Assembly (NCBI RefSeq): GCF_019343455.1 | Contig: NZ_CP049362.1 | Location: 1,984,001 to 2,048,000, forward strand | DNA: 64,000 nt | Reading direction: 5' to 3' | Source: Alcaligenes ammonioxydans | GTDB taxonomy: Bacteria; Pseudomonadota; Gammaproteobacteria; Burkholderiales; Burkholderiaceae_B | In this document: one piece after another, positions 22,236 to 31,604 of the stretch | Position numbering within the stretch: the stretch's first letter is position 1 | How the letters are laid out: each line of letters opens with the position of its first letter | Program-made: the position numbers and the translations under genes | The notes under the pieces: generated by a model | Seen by the model: only the letters and a program-made list of their open reading frames with translations | What the model was told of the DNA's origin: nothing | Databases searched by the model: none

Positions 22236-24016
22236 GAAATTTCCTCCGTCACATCCGGCATGAACAAGGGCATAAACCCGTCCAGTTGGCGCTCTGGGTA
22301 ACGAGTACGAACCCGTTCCATTTCTGTGAGCAGACGAGTCACCAACGGCCCCAATTGCTCATGCCGCAATACCAGGCTCACGCTTTGGAGCGAGACATGG
22401 TCGAATGCCTCGCCCAGTAACTCCAGCGCTCCTTCCTGAAACTGCTCCTCGCCCTGCTCCCAAAGCTGTTTCCAAGCAATGGTGAAGCCATCGGCTTCGT
22501 GTGGAATGAGCTGCGTAAATCGACGATCAAGCTGACCGGTGAGACTGATCAGGATTTTCCAGAGGGCTCTGCGATAAATGACCAATTCTGGCTCCAGCTC
22601 AATCCCATCGACATATCCAATACCTTGGGCAGGGAAGTCCAGATAAAAGCCAAAGATGTGATGTGGCTGATCGCTTTTAAAAAGCACATCAGACATATCG
22701 ATCAGACTTTGAAACTCTCCTAACACCGTAAATATCGGTTGTGGATCAAATCCTTCGCTCTCCCCGCTCATAATCACGCTCTGCGAAACCGATGGGGAGA
22801 CTGGTAGGAAGGCACCGCCAGAACTGTCGGGCTTACTCATAGGAGCAGGCACACTGGCCAACATTCGACCTAGCGGAGGTTGCGTTGGAGTTTGCTTTAT
22901 TGACGGTTCAGGAACAGCGGACGATTGGCCTACGGAGGTTGAAACTGTCGCCTCAATCAACGTAAGGGTTTCAACCGCCATACGTGGGTTAGCTTCCAAA
23001 GCCTGAGCCATGGCTAATAACTTATCGGGAATCACTTCCAAAGCCGCAGCAACCGCTATGGTGACCTCTTCGAGTAGTTGCTCCACTTGTAAAAGTGCAG
23101 GTACATCCCGATCGCTGACCTCTTCCGCACTAGTACGGTTACTCAATTGACGGGCAGCGGATTGCTGGCTAAGTAACGCGGCATACTTGTGCAGGATTGT
23201 TTGTAATGCTGTTTCAGCAATAGGCTGTTGGTTGAATTTGTCAGCTAGTTTTAAAAGCTGTGTTACACGAGGTTTAAGAACCAGATTAACGTCACTAATT
23301 TTGAGCCAAGGACCTATTGGAGCTAAATACTCCACAGCGAAAAGGAAGTTTTGCAGCATGCTCATGCCGAAATTCAGGCCACTGGCCTGGCGCAACTCTC
23401 GGTTCAATTCTGTAGTCGAAAGTGTTTTGCCCGATTCCTTCTCAAAATGCTCCTTAAACGACAGCACTCCCTGGGCTTTTTCCCAAAACGAAATGTCGCC
23501 ACGCTGCTCGTTTTCAGCCAGGTGCGCCGCAATAGTCGGAGCATCCCCTTTCCAGACCTTGACGATAACCGTCAGGCGTGCGAAGCGTTGGTCACCCTCT
23601 TCGTAAAGCTCTTTCGCAATACGCAGCCGTGTATTTCCTCCACCGTAAACCATATAGCGCGGCTGACCAGGACGCCTAGTAACGCTGATATGGTTCAAGA
23701 TGCCATTGGCCCGAATCGACGCCTTGATCTCGTCATAGAGTGGGTTAATTTCGGTACGCGGATCAAATTCGTACCGATCAATATCGGTAATCGCCAAATT
23801 TGAGATACTGCCATCGACCACATCCATGGGCGTCATAGCTCCCATGGCATTTAGTGGTGGAGGCGTACCCATCAGGGAGCGTTTTGCAATGTCTTGATAG
23901 TTCGATTTTTTTGAGGACACGGGACTGGTCTCTCTTGATGTTGAACCCAACTCAGCGTTCATGCGCAACTGCGCGGCACGCTGACTGGCGGTCAGCAATT
24001 CCGGAGTTTTAGACAT
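22232..24016 (-). CDS. parB: ParB-family partition protein of the ICE (large form)
   Basis: This 594-aa protein has a ParB N-terminal nuclease-like fold (YEFDPRTEINPLYDEIKASI, GGNTRLRIAKEL) at about 80-170 and a helix-turn-helix region beyond it. A long C-terminal extension of some 300 residues marks the ICE-specific ParB family (TIGR03764 type). It would bind centromere-like sites and work with the ParA encoded just upstream to maintain the excised element. It starts 8 bp after parA ends. Confidence 0.88.
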   Translation of the reverse strand: MSKTPELLTASQRAAQLRMNAELGSTSRETSPVSSKKSNYQDIAKRSLMGTPPPLNAMGAMTPMDVVDGSISNLAITDIDRYEFDPRTEINPLYDEIKASIRANGILNHISVTRRPGQPRYMVYGGGNTRLRIAKELYEEGDQRFARLTVIVKVWKGDAPTIAAHLAENEQRGDISFWEKAQGVLSFKEHFEKESGKTLSTTELNRELRQASGLNFGMSMLQNFLFAVEYLAPIGPWLKISDVNLVLKPRVTQLLKLADKFNQQPIAETALQTILHKYAALLSQQSAARQLSNRTSAEEVSDRDVPALLQVEQLLEEVTIAVAAALEVIPDKLLAMAQALEANPRMAVETLTLIEATVSTSVGQSSAVPEPSIKQTPTQPPLGRMLASVPAPMSKPDSSGGAFLPVSPSVSQSVIMSGESEGFDPQPIFTVLGEFQSLIDMSDVLFKSDQPHHIFGFYLDFPAQGIGYVDGIELEPELVIYRRALWKILISLTGQLDRRFTQLIPHEADGFTIAWKQLWEQGEEQFQEGALELLGEAFDHVSLQSVSLVLRHEQLGPLVTRLLTEMERVRTRYPERQLDGFMPLFMPDVTEEIS

Positions 24017-24024
24017 GGCACGCT

Positions 24025-24969
24025 CTACGAGTTAGTCGTTAGCGGGCTGTCTGGCTCTTCAGACGTGGAGATAGGGACATGCAATGCCGCTAGCGCGGGA
24101 GCTAACTCATTGCGGTGATTGGGAGTGAATTTATTGCTCAGATTGGGGATCAATTCCCATAGCAAACTGTGCATGTGATCGCCTGCCCTGACCGGATCAA
24201 TCCAGTGAGCCGGGACTTGAGCGGTAGCGGCTTTTTTGTACGCGACCGCTTGTGGAATCTGGGTGGCCAGCACGGTGACACGCCCGCTCATTTCAATGAA
24301 CTGATTGCGGATTAGGCTGGACATGGTGCGGCTATCGACGGTATTTTCGGTGCGATTTATCACGCACTGAATGGCGGGCACCTTGTAGCCAAGATTGGAG
24401 GCAGATTCGTGACGAGCCACCAGTTTAATCGTGCCGTCAACAAACTCACGGGCCGACAGAACATCAGGGGCTACAGGAGCGAGAAGCACATCCGCCGCAT
24501 TGACGGCGGCGTCTTGTAGGTGGCCCACTGCCCCTTGGGTATCGATGATGCAGACGTCGTACTGAGCACGAATATCCGGGTTACTTAGGGCCATCCGAAT
24601 ACGCACCAGGCGATCAAGCTGATTAGACAACCAGATTTGAAGGGGGCTGTCGTCACGCTGAGTGTCGGAGCACACAATATGCAAGAAACCGCCCTGCACA
24701 TTCAAACTTGAACGATCACTCTCAAATTCAGCAGGTGGAAATTCGACGTGACTAATGCAGTCCGTGGTGAGTGCTCCCGACATCACCATTTGCGTTAAGC
24801 CATGAGGAGCTTGATGAGCCAGTTTGTAATAGCGTGTTAGAGATGGCTGAATATCCGCATCAATTAAAAGAACGCGATATCCGAAATCAGCAAGCAATCC
24901 GCCCAAATTGGCAGTTAATGTGGTTTTGCCAACGCCACCTTTAGTGGCAACAGTTGTGAATGTAAGCAT
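24025..24969 (-). CDS. parA: ParA-family ATPase of the ICE
   Basis: This 314-aa protein has a deviant Walker A KGGVGKTT (10-17), A' motif LLIDADIQPSLTRYY and Walker B VCIIDTQGAVG: a ParA/Soj-type partition ATPase. The ATG at 24969 has a GAGG ribosome site; the frame also extends to 24993. It is the first gene of the leftward ICE operon, followed by parB, DUF2857 and replication genes. In related ICEs parA lies close to one attachment end, so the element boundary is expected in the next few hundred bases. Confidence 0.92.
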   Translation of the reverse strand: MLTFTTVATKGGVGKTTLTANLGGLLADFGYRVLLIDADIQPSLTRYYKLAHQAPHGLTQMVMSGALTTDCISHVEFPPAEFESDRSSLNVQGGFLHIVCSDTQRDDSPLQIWLSNQLDRLVRIRMALSNPDIRAQYDVCIIDTQGAVGHLQDAAVNAADVLLAPVAPDVLSAREFVDGTIKLVARHESASNLGYKVPAIQCVINRTENTVDSRTMSSLIRNQFIEMSGRVTVLATQIPQAVAYKKAATAQVPAHWIDPVRAGDHMHSLLWELIPNLSNKFTPNHRNELAPALAALHVPISTSEEPDSPLTTNS

Positions 24970-24976
24970 TAAAAAA

Positions 24977-24995
24977 CCTCGTTGAAAAACCAACG
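24977..24995 (-). promoter_or_regulatory. Hairpin before the parA ribosome site
   Basis: On the - strand CGTTG-GTTTTT-CAACG is followed immediately by AGG of the ribosome site. It has a U-rich loop like the other ICE leaders, but here the ribosome site lies at the foot of the stem and not inside it. Confidence 0.4.
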
Positions 24996-25482
24996 AAATC
25001 TCTGCTTAAATTACTGTATAAAAAACTCTAATTAACAGGCGACTTAACATAAAGCCACATTATGCGATAATTGCCAGCGAACTAAACAAGAGGTCTTTAT
25101 TTGTCCCACACAGCAATCTCGCGGGACCTTCAAGCAACTGATTTTCAAGCAAAAAAGCATTCAATACAGTCAAAATCCGGCCGCCTGTCGTTGCTTCGGT
25201 GCACCGGCCACCTGCACCCATAAGGTCTACACCCAATCCTGGGCAATGCGCGCTTTCAGTTCCCTTATATCGGATTGATTGCCCCTAGGGCTGGGCTCGA
25301 TGTGTTTTGTGGCATGAGTGTAGCCACCACAAGCACGCCAAGCACAGCCGCTCAAGATCAACCCGCCACAGATACAGAGCGGTGTAGGACGACGGAACGA
25401 ACGCAAGCCCTATCCCTGATCGCCCGAGCCCGCAGCCAGCACACTGGTTCTGGTCATCTCGTTGCTTGCGCCTGAGATGGTG
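24996..25482. other. Non-coding interval, probable ICE boundary
   Basis: No convincing gene; the longest open frame (25275-25475) has no ribosome site and an Ala/Thr-rich composition. The AT-rich first 100 bases must hold the parA promoter. I see no tRNA 3' end or clear direct repeat that would mark an attachment site, so the boundary is inferred only from the change of gene content and base composition. Confidence 0.4.
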
Positions 25483-26445
25483 TTACTGCACTACCAACTC
25501 AACTCGTCTATTGCGCGCGCGCCCTTTTTCGTCTGCATTGCTTGCTACCGGAGAAAAAGATGCGACACCTTTAGCCAGCAAGTTTTCCGCCTTAACACCA
25601 TATGAAGTATGTAAAGCCTGAACAACTGCCTGAGCTCTACTCTGCGACAAGGTCAGATTGGCATCAAGCGAACCTTGATTATCCGTATGGCCCACCACAT
25701 ATACTTTTAGGTCTTGATGGCTAGAGAGCAATTTAGCCATTTCTGATAAGGCCGTATCCGATTCTGGTTTTATCTCTGCTTTAGCGCTATCGAAGTAAAT
25801 GCCTGGAACCGTGACATACCCTTGGCGTTCGAGTGATTGTTGCAACTCGTCCGCTTGTAGCACTTTAATTTGATCCAGTTCCAATTGGGCACCTTCTACG
25901 ATTTCCTGATAGAGATAGGTCCTGTTATTGGACGCATCATCCACCACATGCAGAAAAACGTGGACCTCTCCTGCCTCATCACTACGACGGGTGAGCAAAA
26001 CACGCTCACTTGAACTACCAAAGACCGCATCGCCAAATGCAGTAGGTCGAACGCGTCCCTCAAGGGAAATAAAGGGCATCATATCCGGACCACACGTCTC
26101 TGGGCCATGGCAGGCAAACAGCGTTTCAAACCCGCCTTGCTGCAGCGCTTTCTCGTAATTTCGCAGAACCTCCAATGCTGAATGCTCACCCGGAATCCGG
26201 TAAGCGATGCGAGTGACCTTGCCCTCCAATTCAAGCAATTGCCCCGGTGCTTTCTTGTCCTTAATGATTCCCGCAGGCAACACGGCGGCATCGTAGTTTT
26301 TTCTCAAATAGTTGCGAATCTCTGCCCCTGGGAATCGACTCAAAAGCTGATGATCGCTAGAACCTTTGACGTCAGCGGCAAAAACAGCTGGTGCATCCAC
26401 TATCAGCAACACCAGAAAAACGAAAGATAAAATTGTCTTTAACAT
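25483..26445 (-). CDS. OmpA-family protein with DUF4892 domain
   Basis: This 320-aa exported protein has a signal peptide in the first 23 residues (FVFLVLLIVDAPAVFA). A DUF4892 domain covers about 45-200 (YRIPGEHSALEVLRNYEKAL). A C-terminal OmpA/MotB peptidoglycan-binding domain follows (GIYFDSAKAEIKPESD, VVGHTDNQGSLDANLTLSQ, RARNRRVELVV). It probably sits in the periplasm or outer membrane and anchors to the cell wall. It has no partner genes besides a small lipoprotein upstream. The DNA is AT-richer than its surroundings. Confidence 0.88.
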   Translation of the reverse strand: MLKTILSFVFLVLLIVDAPAVFAADVKGSSDHQLLSRFPGAEIRNYLRKNYDAAVLPAGIIKDKKAPGQLLELEGKVTRIAYRIPGEHSALEVLRNYEKALQQGGFETLFACHGPETCGPDMMPFISLEGRVRPTAFGDAVFGSSSERVLLTRRSDEAGEVHVFLHVVDDASNNRTYLYQEIVEGAQLELDQIKVLQADELQQSLERQGYVTVPGIYFDSAKAEIKPESDTALSEMAKLLSSHQDLKVYVVGHTDNQGSLDANLTLSQSRAQAVVQALHTSYGVKAENLLAKGVASFSPVASNADEKGRARNRRVELVVQ

Positions 26446-26538
26446 ATATTTTAATTATAAAAATAAACCGCTATTTATTACTATTTACATTCTGATTTTT
26501 TGATTCTTGATTTCTATGATCATTAATATTTTTTGTTG

Positions 26539-26967
26539 TTATAGGTTCCGCAATGCACTACGGACTTCTCCACATTTTGCGGGATTGGTGAGTTCAAAAT
26601 CCGTCACCAAACGCGTCTTTGGATCGTAGGACATCGTTAGCTGACAGGGACGGAGTATGTCTCTGTCCTCATAAATAATACCTGTCGTCATTCCTGGTCG
26701 ATCCAAGTTATGGTATGCGTAAGTATCTGCCTCCACGGTGACTCGTTGGTAGTAGGAAAGATTCCACTTATAGGCAGGCTCTCCATTCAAAACGGTTTCA
26801 ACTTCCCCGCTACGACCAAAAGCATCACGATATTTTTCTATGCTCTCCCCCCTTACCATCGGTTTTTCTATGAGCTGAATACCTAACGCGGAGCCTATTT
26901 CAGCAGCACAGCCACCAAGACTTATCAGGGTTAAAAACGAAATAATTAATTTTATGATGTGTGTCAT
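26539..26967 (-). CDS. Small lipoprotein, 142 aa
   Basis: A lipobox SLGGC ends the signal peptide at Cys20, so the product is a lipoprotein. The mature part has RDAFGRSGEVETVLNGEPAYKWN and a later DFELTNPAKCGE, a pattern of small beta proteins with two cysteines that I do not assign. It lies 93 bp upstream of the OmpA-family gene on the same strand in very AT-rich DNA. No clear ribosome site precedes the ATG. Confidence 0.7.
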   Translation of the reverse strand: MTHIIKLIISFLTLISLGGCAAEIGSALGIQLIEKPMVRGESIEKYRDAFGRSGEVETVLNGEPAYKWNLSYYQRVTVEADTYAYHNLDRPGMTTGIIYEDRDILRPCQLTMSYDPKTRLVTDFELTNPAKCGEVRSALRNL

Positions 26968-27954
26968 TTTATATAAAAAGATACAAATTGTATTAAACGA
27001 TCAGCTCGGAATAATTCCAAAAGCCACGCGTTTTTAACACACATTCTGCAAGCTCAGGCTTAAAATTTTTCTCTTTTCCAAAGCATGCTCGATAAAAACA
27101 ATTCAAAGAGAATTTGCACTCTTTTTCACTCATAGCCATGTTGCAAGACTATGACGAAACGCCTGGCTAAGCACTCAACGACTCAGCCCATATCCATTAA
27201 GCCTCCACAATCGCCATAGTCGTTTTAATACGCAACTGTGTACGGCAAGCCCCTTCTTTTAAACGCAAGGTCAAAAGTATCTGGGTTGTTTGCCTTCTAG
27301 AGGGAAGCGGACACCCACTGCATACGGCGTGTAGTGATTTGCTCGTAACTAGCATTGAACAATCCCACATGGAGAGGAACGGTCTGCGCCCAGTACAGGG
27401 AGAAACAATGACTTCTGGTGCCCCAGCCGTTCTGAGTACACGTCAAATCCCGACAAGGAAAGCACCATAAGATTGGGGCGCAGACCCGAGCCGACAAGGG
27501 CAACCGCCCTGAGCCTTGCGTGCAAAGCGCAAGACCAGCCATGCGCGACATTTCTGGCGAATCTGAGCACGGCCGGAGCGACGCCATTCTATCGGGACCT
27601 GTACCCTGCTCCCGTCGATCCTGCTACGCAGACCGGCCCGCCAATAGTCGTTTTTTCAGCGCCATGTGATGTCGCGTTTGAGCCGCCGTAACCCTCACAA
27701 AGCCATTAACAGCCAATTATCGCCCCCCATGTGATCTGGGTTTTGCCACAGCCGCGTAATAAATCAGAGGCCTAATTAGTTTTGTTACAAGCCGACGCGG
27801 CCCGCTGCATGCCTTGTGTTCGCGCGGCCAAGCTTGATGGGTCCCTCATAGCGGTATTGGGGATCAGGTTTCCTTCCCGGTTAAACCAAAAATAAACGCC
27901 TGCAAACCAGAATGAAGCCTTTTGTTGCATCACTCTAACATTTACTAACGCAGG
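26968..27954. other. About 1 kb without convincing genes
   Basis: Short frames exist on both strands (for example near 27297-27691 and 27772-27993), but they lack ribosome sites, have compositions rich in Cys/Arg/Pro, and resemble nothing known. I see no tRNA, IS end or long repeat. The interval joins the AT-rich pair to the GC-rich T6SS locus and may be a decayed remnant; the promoter of the SARP regulator must lie at its right end. Confidence 0.5.
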
Positions 27955-27969
27955 GTGCAGTCGGCAGGG

Positions 27970-30900
27970 ATGGAAAACAAGATGGGAATGCAAACGGGGA
28001 TCTCGAGACAGAGTCCCAACCGAATTGAACTCTATTGTTTGGGAACCTTTCGTTTATTGATCGACGGGCAGGACCGCAGTCACCTGCTAAGTTATGACAA
28101 GGTCAAGCTGCTGCTCGCTCTTTTGGTGCTGGCACAGGGCCAGGCAATAGCACGAGTCAAGCTGGCCGATATGCTCTGGCCCGAGAGCGACCCCGAGCAG
28201 GGGCGCGCTCGGGTGCGCCATGCCTTGTATGTGTTGCGTCAGGCATTGGCCCCCTGTCCAAGGTGCTGCTCAGCTCCACGGCAAGCCTGACACTGGAGTC
28301 CGATACCGTCTGGAGTGACGTTCTGTACATAGGCAGTTCCACGGCGACCGAGCTGGACGAAGCGCGCAACAAACTAAGCCTGTACCAAGGTCCATTTCTG
28401 GAGGGCCTTAAATTGCCCGGTAGTGACAGTTTGATGAGCTGGCACAACAACTGGAATGCACGCCTGGACATCGAGCTGGCGCAATGCCGACACCATCTGA
28501 TCAAGGCATTGATGGCCAGCGAACAGCAGCAGGCAGCCCTGGCGTATGCCAAAACCTGGGTCAATCTGTGGCCTGAGGATGAATCCTGCCACCGCTTACT
28601 TATCCGACTTTTGGTGCAGGACAATGATCATGACGCGGCCATGCTGGCCTATCAGCAATGTTGCGATGTGCTCCAGCAGCGTCTGGGTGTACAACCTGAC
28701 GCACAGACGCGCGCTTTGCTGGGCACCGGTGTTAACGCAGCGCCCGCCTTACATGGGCCGTCCGATCCCGAAGGCTACCACTTTCGGGCCATGGCTACGG
28801 TAGCCATTGCCATTGGCTGGCGCCCCAACCCTGACAGCGGCGACGATTCCATGGAGACGGATTACGAAACCAGAACCTTTCTCCTGCGCGAAACGCATGA
28901 GCGGGTGGTGCGCTGTGCTCGCGAACACGGGGCCTGGATAGAACAGGAACATAACGCCACCTTGCTGGCGCATTTCGGCTACCCCGCCATCAATGAGCGT
29001 CCCGTGGCCCCTGCCCTGACCCTGGCGCGCACGCTGGCCGGTCTCAGCCGGCCAGCCCAAGTCAGTCTTGGCCTGGCCGTTCATGCTGATGTACTGCCCA
29101 TTGATCCGACCACGCCCATCAACGCACACCATTTGCTCTGCCAATCCGTCATTTCCCTGGCCTGGCAAGCAGACAATGGGGCGGTCTTGCTCAGCAGTCA
29201 GGCGGCTGCACGCCTGTCGTCCTGGTCTCTGGAGGCCTTGCCATCAGGCAAAGAACCATCCTCATACCAGTTACGCCTGAGCGAAACCGCCACCGATACC
29301 GGCCGCATTCACGGACGGCTGCGCGAGTTCGATATTCTGCTTCAATACTGGAGCGGTCGTCTTAGCGCGGCGCCACGCATGCTGTTGCTGCATGGTCATA
29401 CCGGAATGGGCAAGACCAAGCTGCTGCGTTCGCTGCAGGACTATGTGCGCAATGTGGAAGGTGCCGTCGTGGCGCTGCAGACCCAGGAAAATGATGTACG
29501 CAGCCCTTACGCGCCGGTACTGCGCTGGCTGCAAAAAGAGCTGCGATATGTCACACCGAATACCGCCGACACCCGTAACGGCGAGCAGGACACGCAGCTA
29601 CATCAACGATTGATGGCCCAGTACGACCTGAGCGTTGCGCAGGCCGATATTCTGCATCAGACCTTGATTGAACCGTCCACACTCGGCCAGAGCGTAGTGC
29701 GTGAACAAACGCAACACGTCTTGCTGGCCCTGTTGCACGCGCTTTGTCGGAACCAGACCTTGTTGCTGACCTGGGAGGACTTGCACTGGTGTGATGCCGC
29801 CAGCCTACAATTGTTGCAGCGTCTGCTGGCAGGCGAGGAGCGGCTGCGCATCGTGGCCACCTCTCGCCAGGCCTTGCCCGAGTCCTGGCCTGTCCTGCCC
29901 TTGCGGATTGGCGCACTCGCCCACCAGGACATGAATGAACTGATCAGTCAGCGCAGCCGCTCGATCAAGCTGCCTCGCGATATTCGCACGCACATCATCG
30001 AGCACAGTGAAGGCAGCCCCATGCTGGCACGCGAACTGCTGCACTTATATCAGCTCGGTCAGGACCTGACCCTGGTGCCGCGCTTGCTGGACCAGTGCGC
30101 CGCCCATTTGCGCCGCCTGACGCCGCTCCAACGCGAACTGGCCTACTTGGCAGCCCTGCTGCCCAATATTGACGAGCGCCTTGCCAGCCGTTTGCTGGAG
30201 CAACCCCAATCGACCATCCGTACCGCTTTGCAGATCCTGGAGCAGCATGAATGGTTGATGTCCACCGAGCAATCCCGCTGGCGCTGCCCCGATATACTGG
30301 GCAACTGTCTGCGCCAGCTCATTATCCGTCCCGAGCGTGAACGACTCGGACGACGGCTGGCCGAGCATATGGTCGAGCATAATCACGCGCCATCGGCTAT
30401 TGCCACCCTACTGGGGCAAGTTCGCTACCAGGATACGGTCCAGTGGTGGCAACGCGCCATCGAGCACGCACTCGAACACGGCCAGTTACAGGAAGCCGAG
30501 CGCTACCTGTCACAGGCTTTACGCAGCCGGCGCTTCATCGCCGATCCCACCGTGCATTCACAAACCAGTTTTGCACTGCACCTGACTAAAGCCTCCTTAA
30601 GCACCGCGGCCACGGGCCCGGGCTCTCCCCGTTCGGTAGAAGCCTTCGAGCAGGTCAACGAGCTGAGGGACCCTGAAGAGCCCCTGACCTTGCTGGCCAG
30701 CCTGTGGGGCGAATGGTTGACCCGCCACAATCGCGGACAATTGGACGGCTCCTTGCCGATTGCCGAAAAAGTACTGCGCTTGTCTCAGGATCAACTCAAC
30801 GAGGCTTGGCAAGGCTGGGCCTGGTACGCATTGGCCCAGCATCGCCTGTGGCGGGGCGATCCGGTACAGGCAGAAACGTTGCTGGTGCGGGCCCTGCCGT

Positions 30901-31604
30901 TGATCGGCATGTCGGCTGAACCCCAGGATGCCCAGGCCCTGCCATCCCAGAAGCCCTCGCAGGCGCTGGCCTATGCCTCGTTGGGATTGTGTCAGGCCTT
31001 ACAAGGCCATTTTTCCACTGGTTTGCAAAATGCCCGCCACGCCATCACCCTGGCCAGCTACCACCATCATCCTTTGGCGGGCGCCATTGCCTCCCGGCTA
31101 CATCTGATGCGTATTTACTACCTGGCCGGAAATCTGCAGGAAATGGCTCAGGAGAGTTTGACGTTGACTGGAACGCAGTCACCGGCCAAGTCCGATACGG
31201 TCTGGATTGCACTGGCGCAGATGCATCAATTACTACCCGCTGTGCTACAGACCCGCAACGCGGACCTGATTGAGCCCATGCAGGCCGCGATCGAACGTAT
31301 ACGCATGGATATGCCTGTTGCTGTGGAAGGACAACTGTGCATGCTGGCTCGCGCCCTGCTTAGCCTGGCGCGCGACGACGCCGCGTTTGCCGTATTGGCC
31401 GAAGCCGAACAGATCAGCGAACAACACGGTTCCGTGCTGATGATTCCAGAAATACAGTGTCTGCGCGGCGATATCTGGCTACAGCGCCAATGCCCGGACC
31501 TGGCCAGCCAACACTGGCAGCAGGCCCGGGAAAGCATGGACCAGCATGGGCTGCTGGCCTACCAGCACTGGCTTAACGATCGCCAGGCACTAATTCCGGG
31601 TTGA
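27970..31604 (+). pseudogene. SARP/BTAD transcriptional regulator with AAA and TPR domains, frameshifted
   Basis: One gene is broken into two frames. The first (to 28290) holds an OmpR-like DNA-binding domain (IELYCLGTFRLLIDGQ, LADMLWPESDPEQGRARV). The second continues with the BTAD helical domain, a degenerate class III cyclase-like domain (LLAHFGYPAINE, VSLGLAVHADVL), an ATPase with Walker A HGHTGMGKTK and Walker B LLLTWEDLHW, and TPR-like repeats. The frames join at a C5 run (28250-28254); one more C restores LAPLSKVLL and a 1211-aa protein. Convergent with tssM, overlapping its 3' end by 32 bp, it is the likely T6SS regulator. The start (27970, 27982 or 27988) is uncertain. Confidence 0.75.

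Noticed and set aside
25180-25280. Possible tRNA 3' end as ICE attachment site
   Set aside because: No cloverleaf or T-loop GTTCxANNC with matching stem could be found.
25275-25475. 66-codon frame between parA and the OmpA-family gene
   Set aside because: No ribosome site, Ala/Thr/Arg-rich composition and no recognisable features.
27297-27993. Several short frames on both strands in the gene-poor kilobase
   Set aside because: They overlap each other, lack ribosome sites and have skewed compositions.
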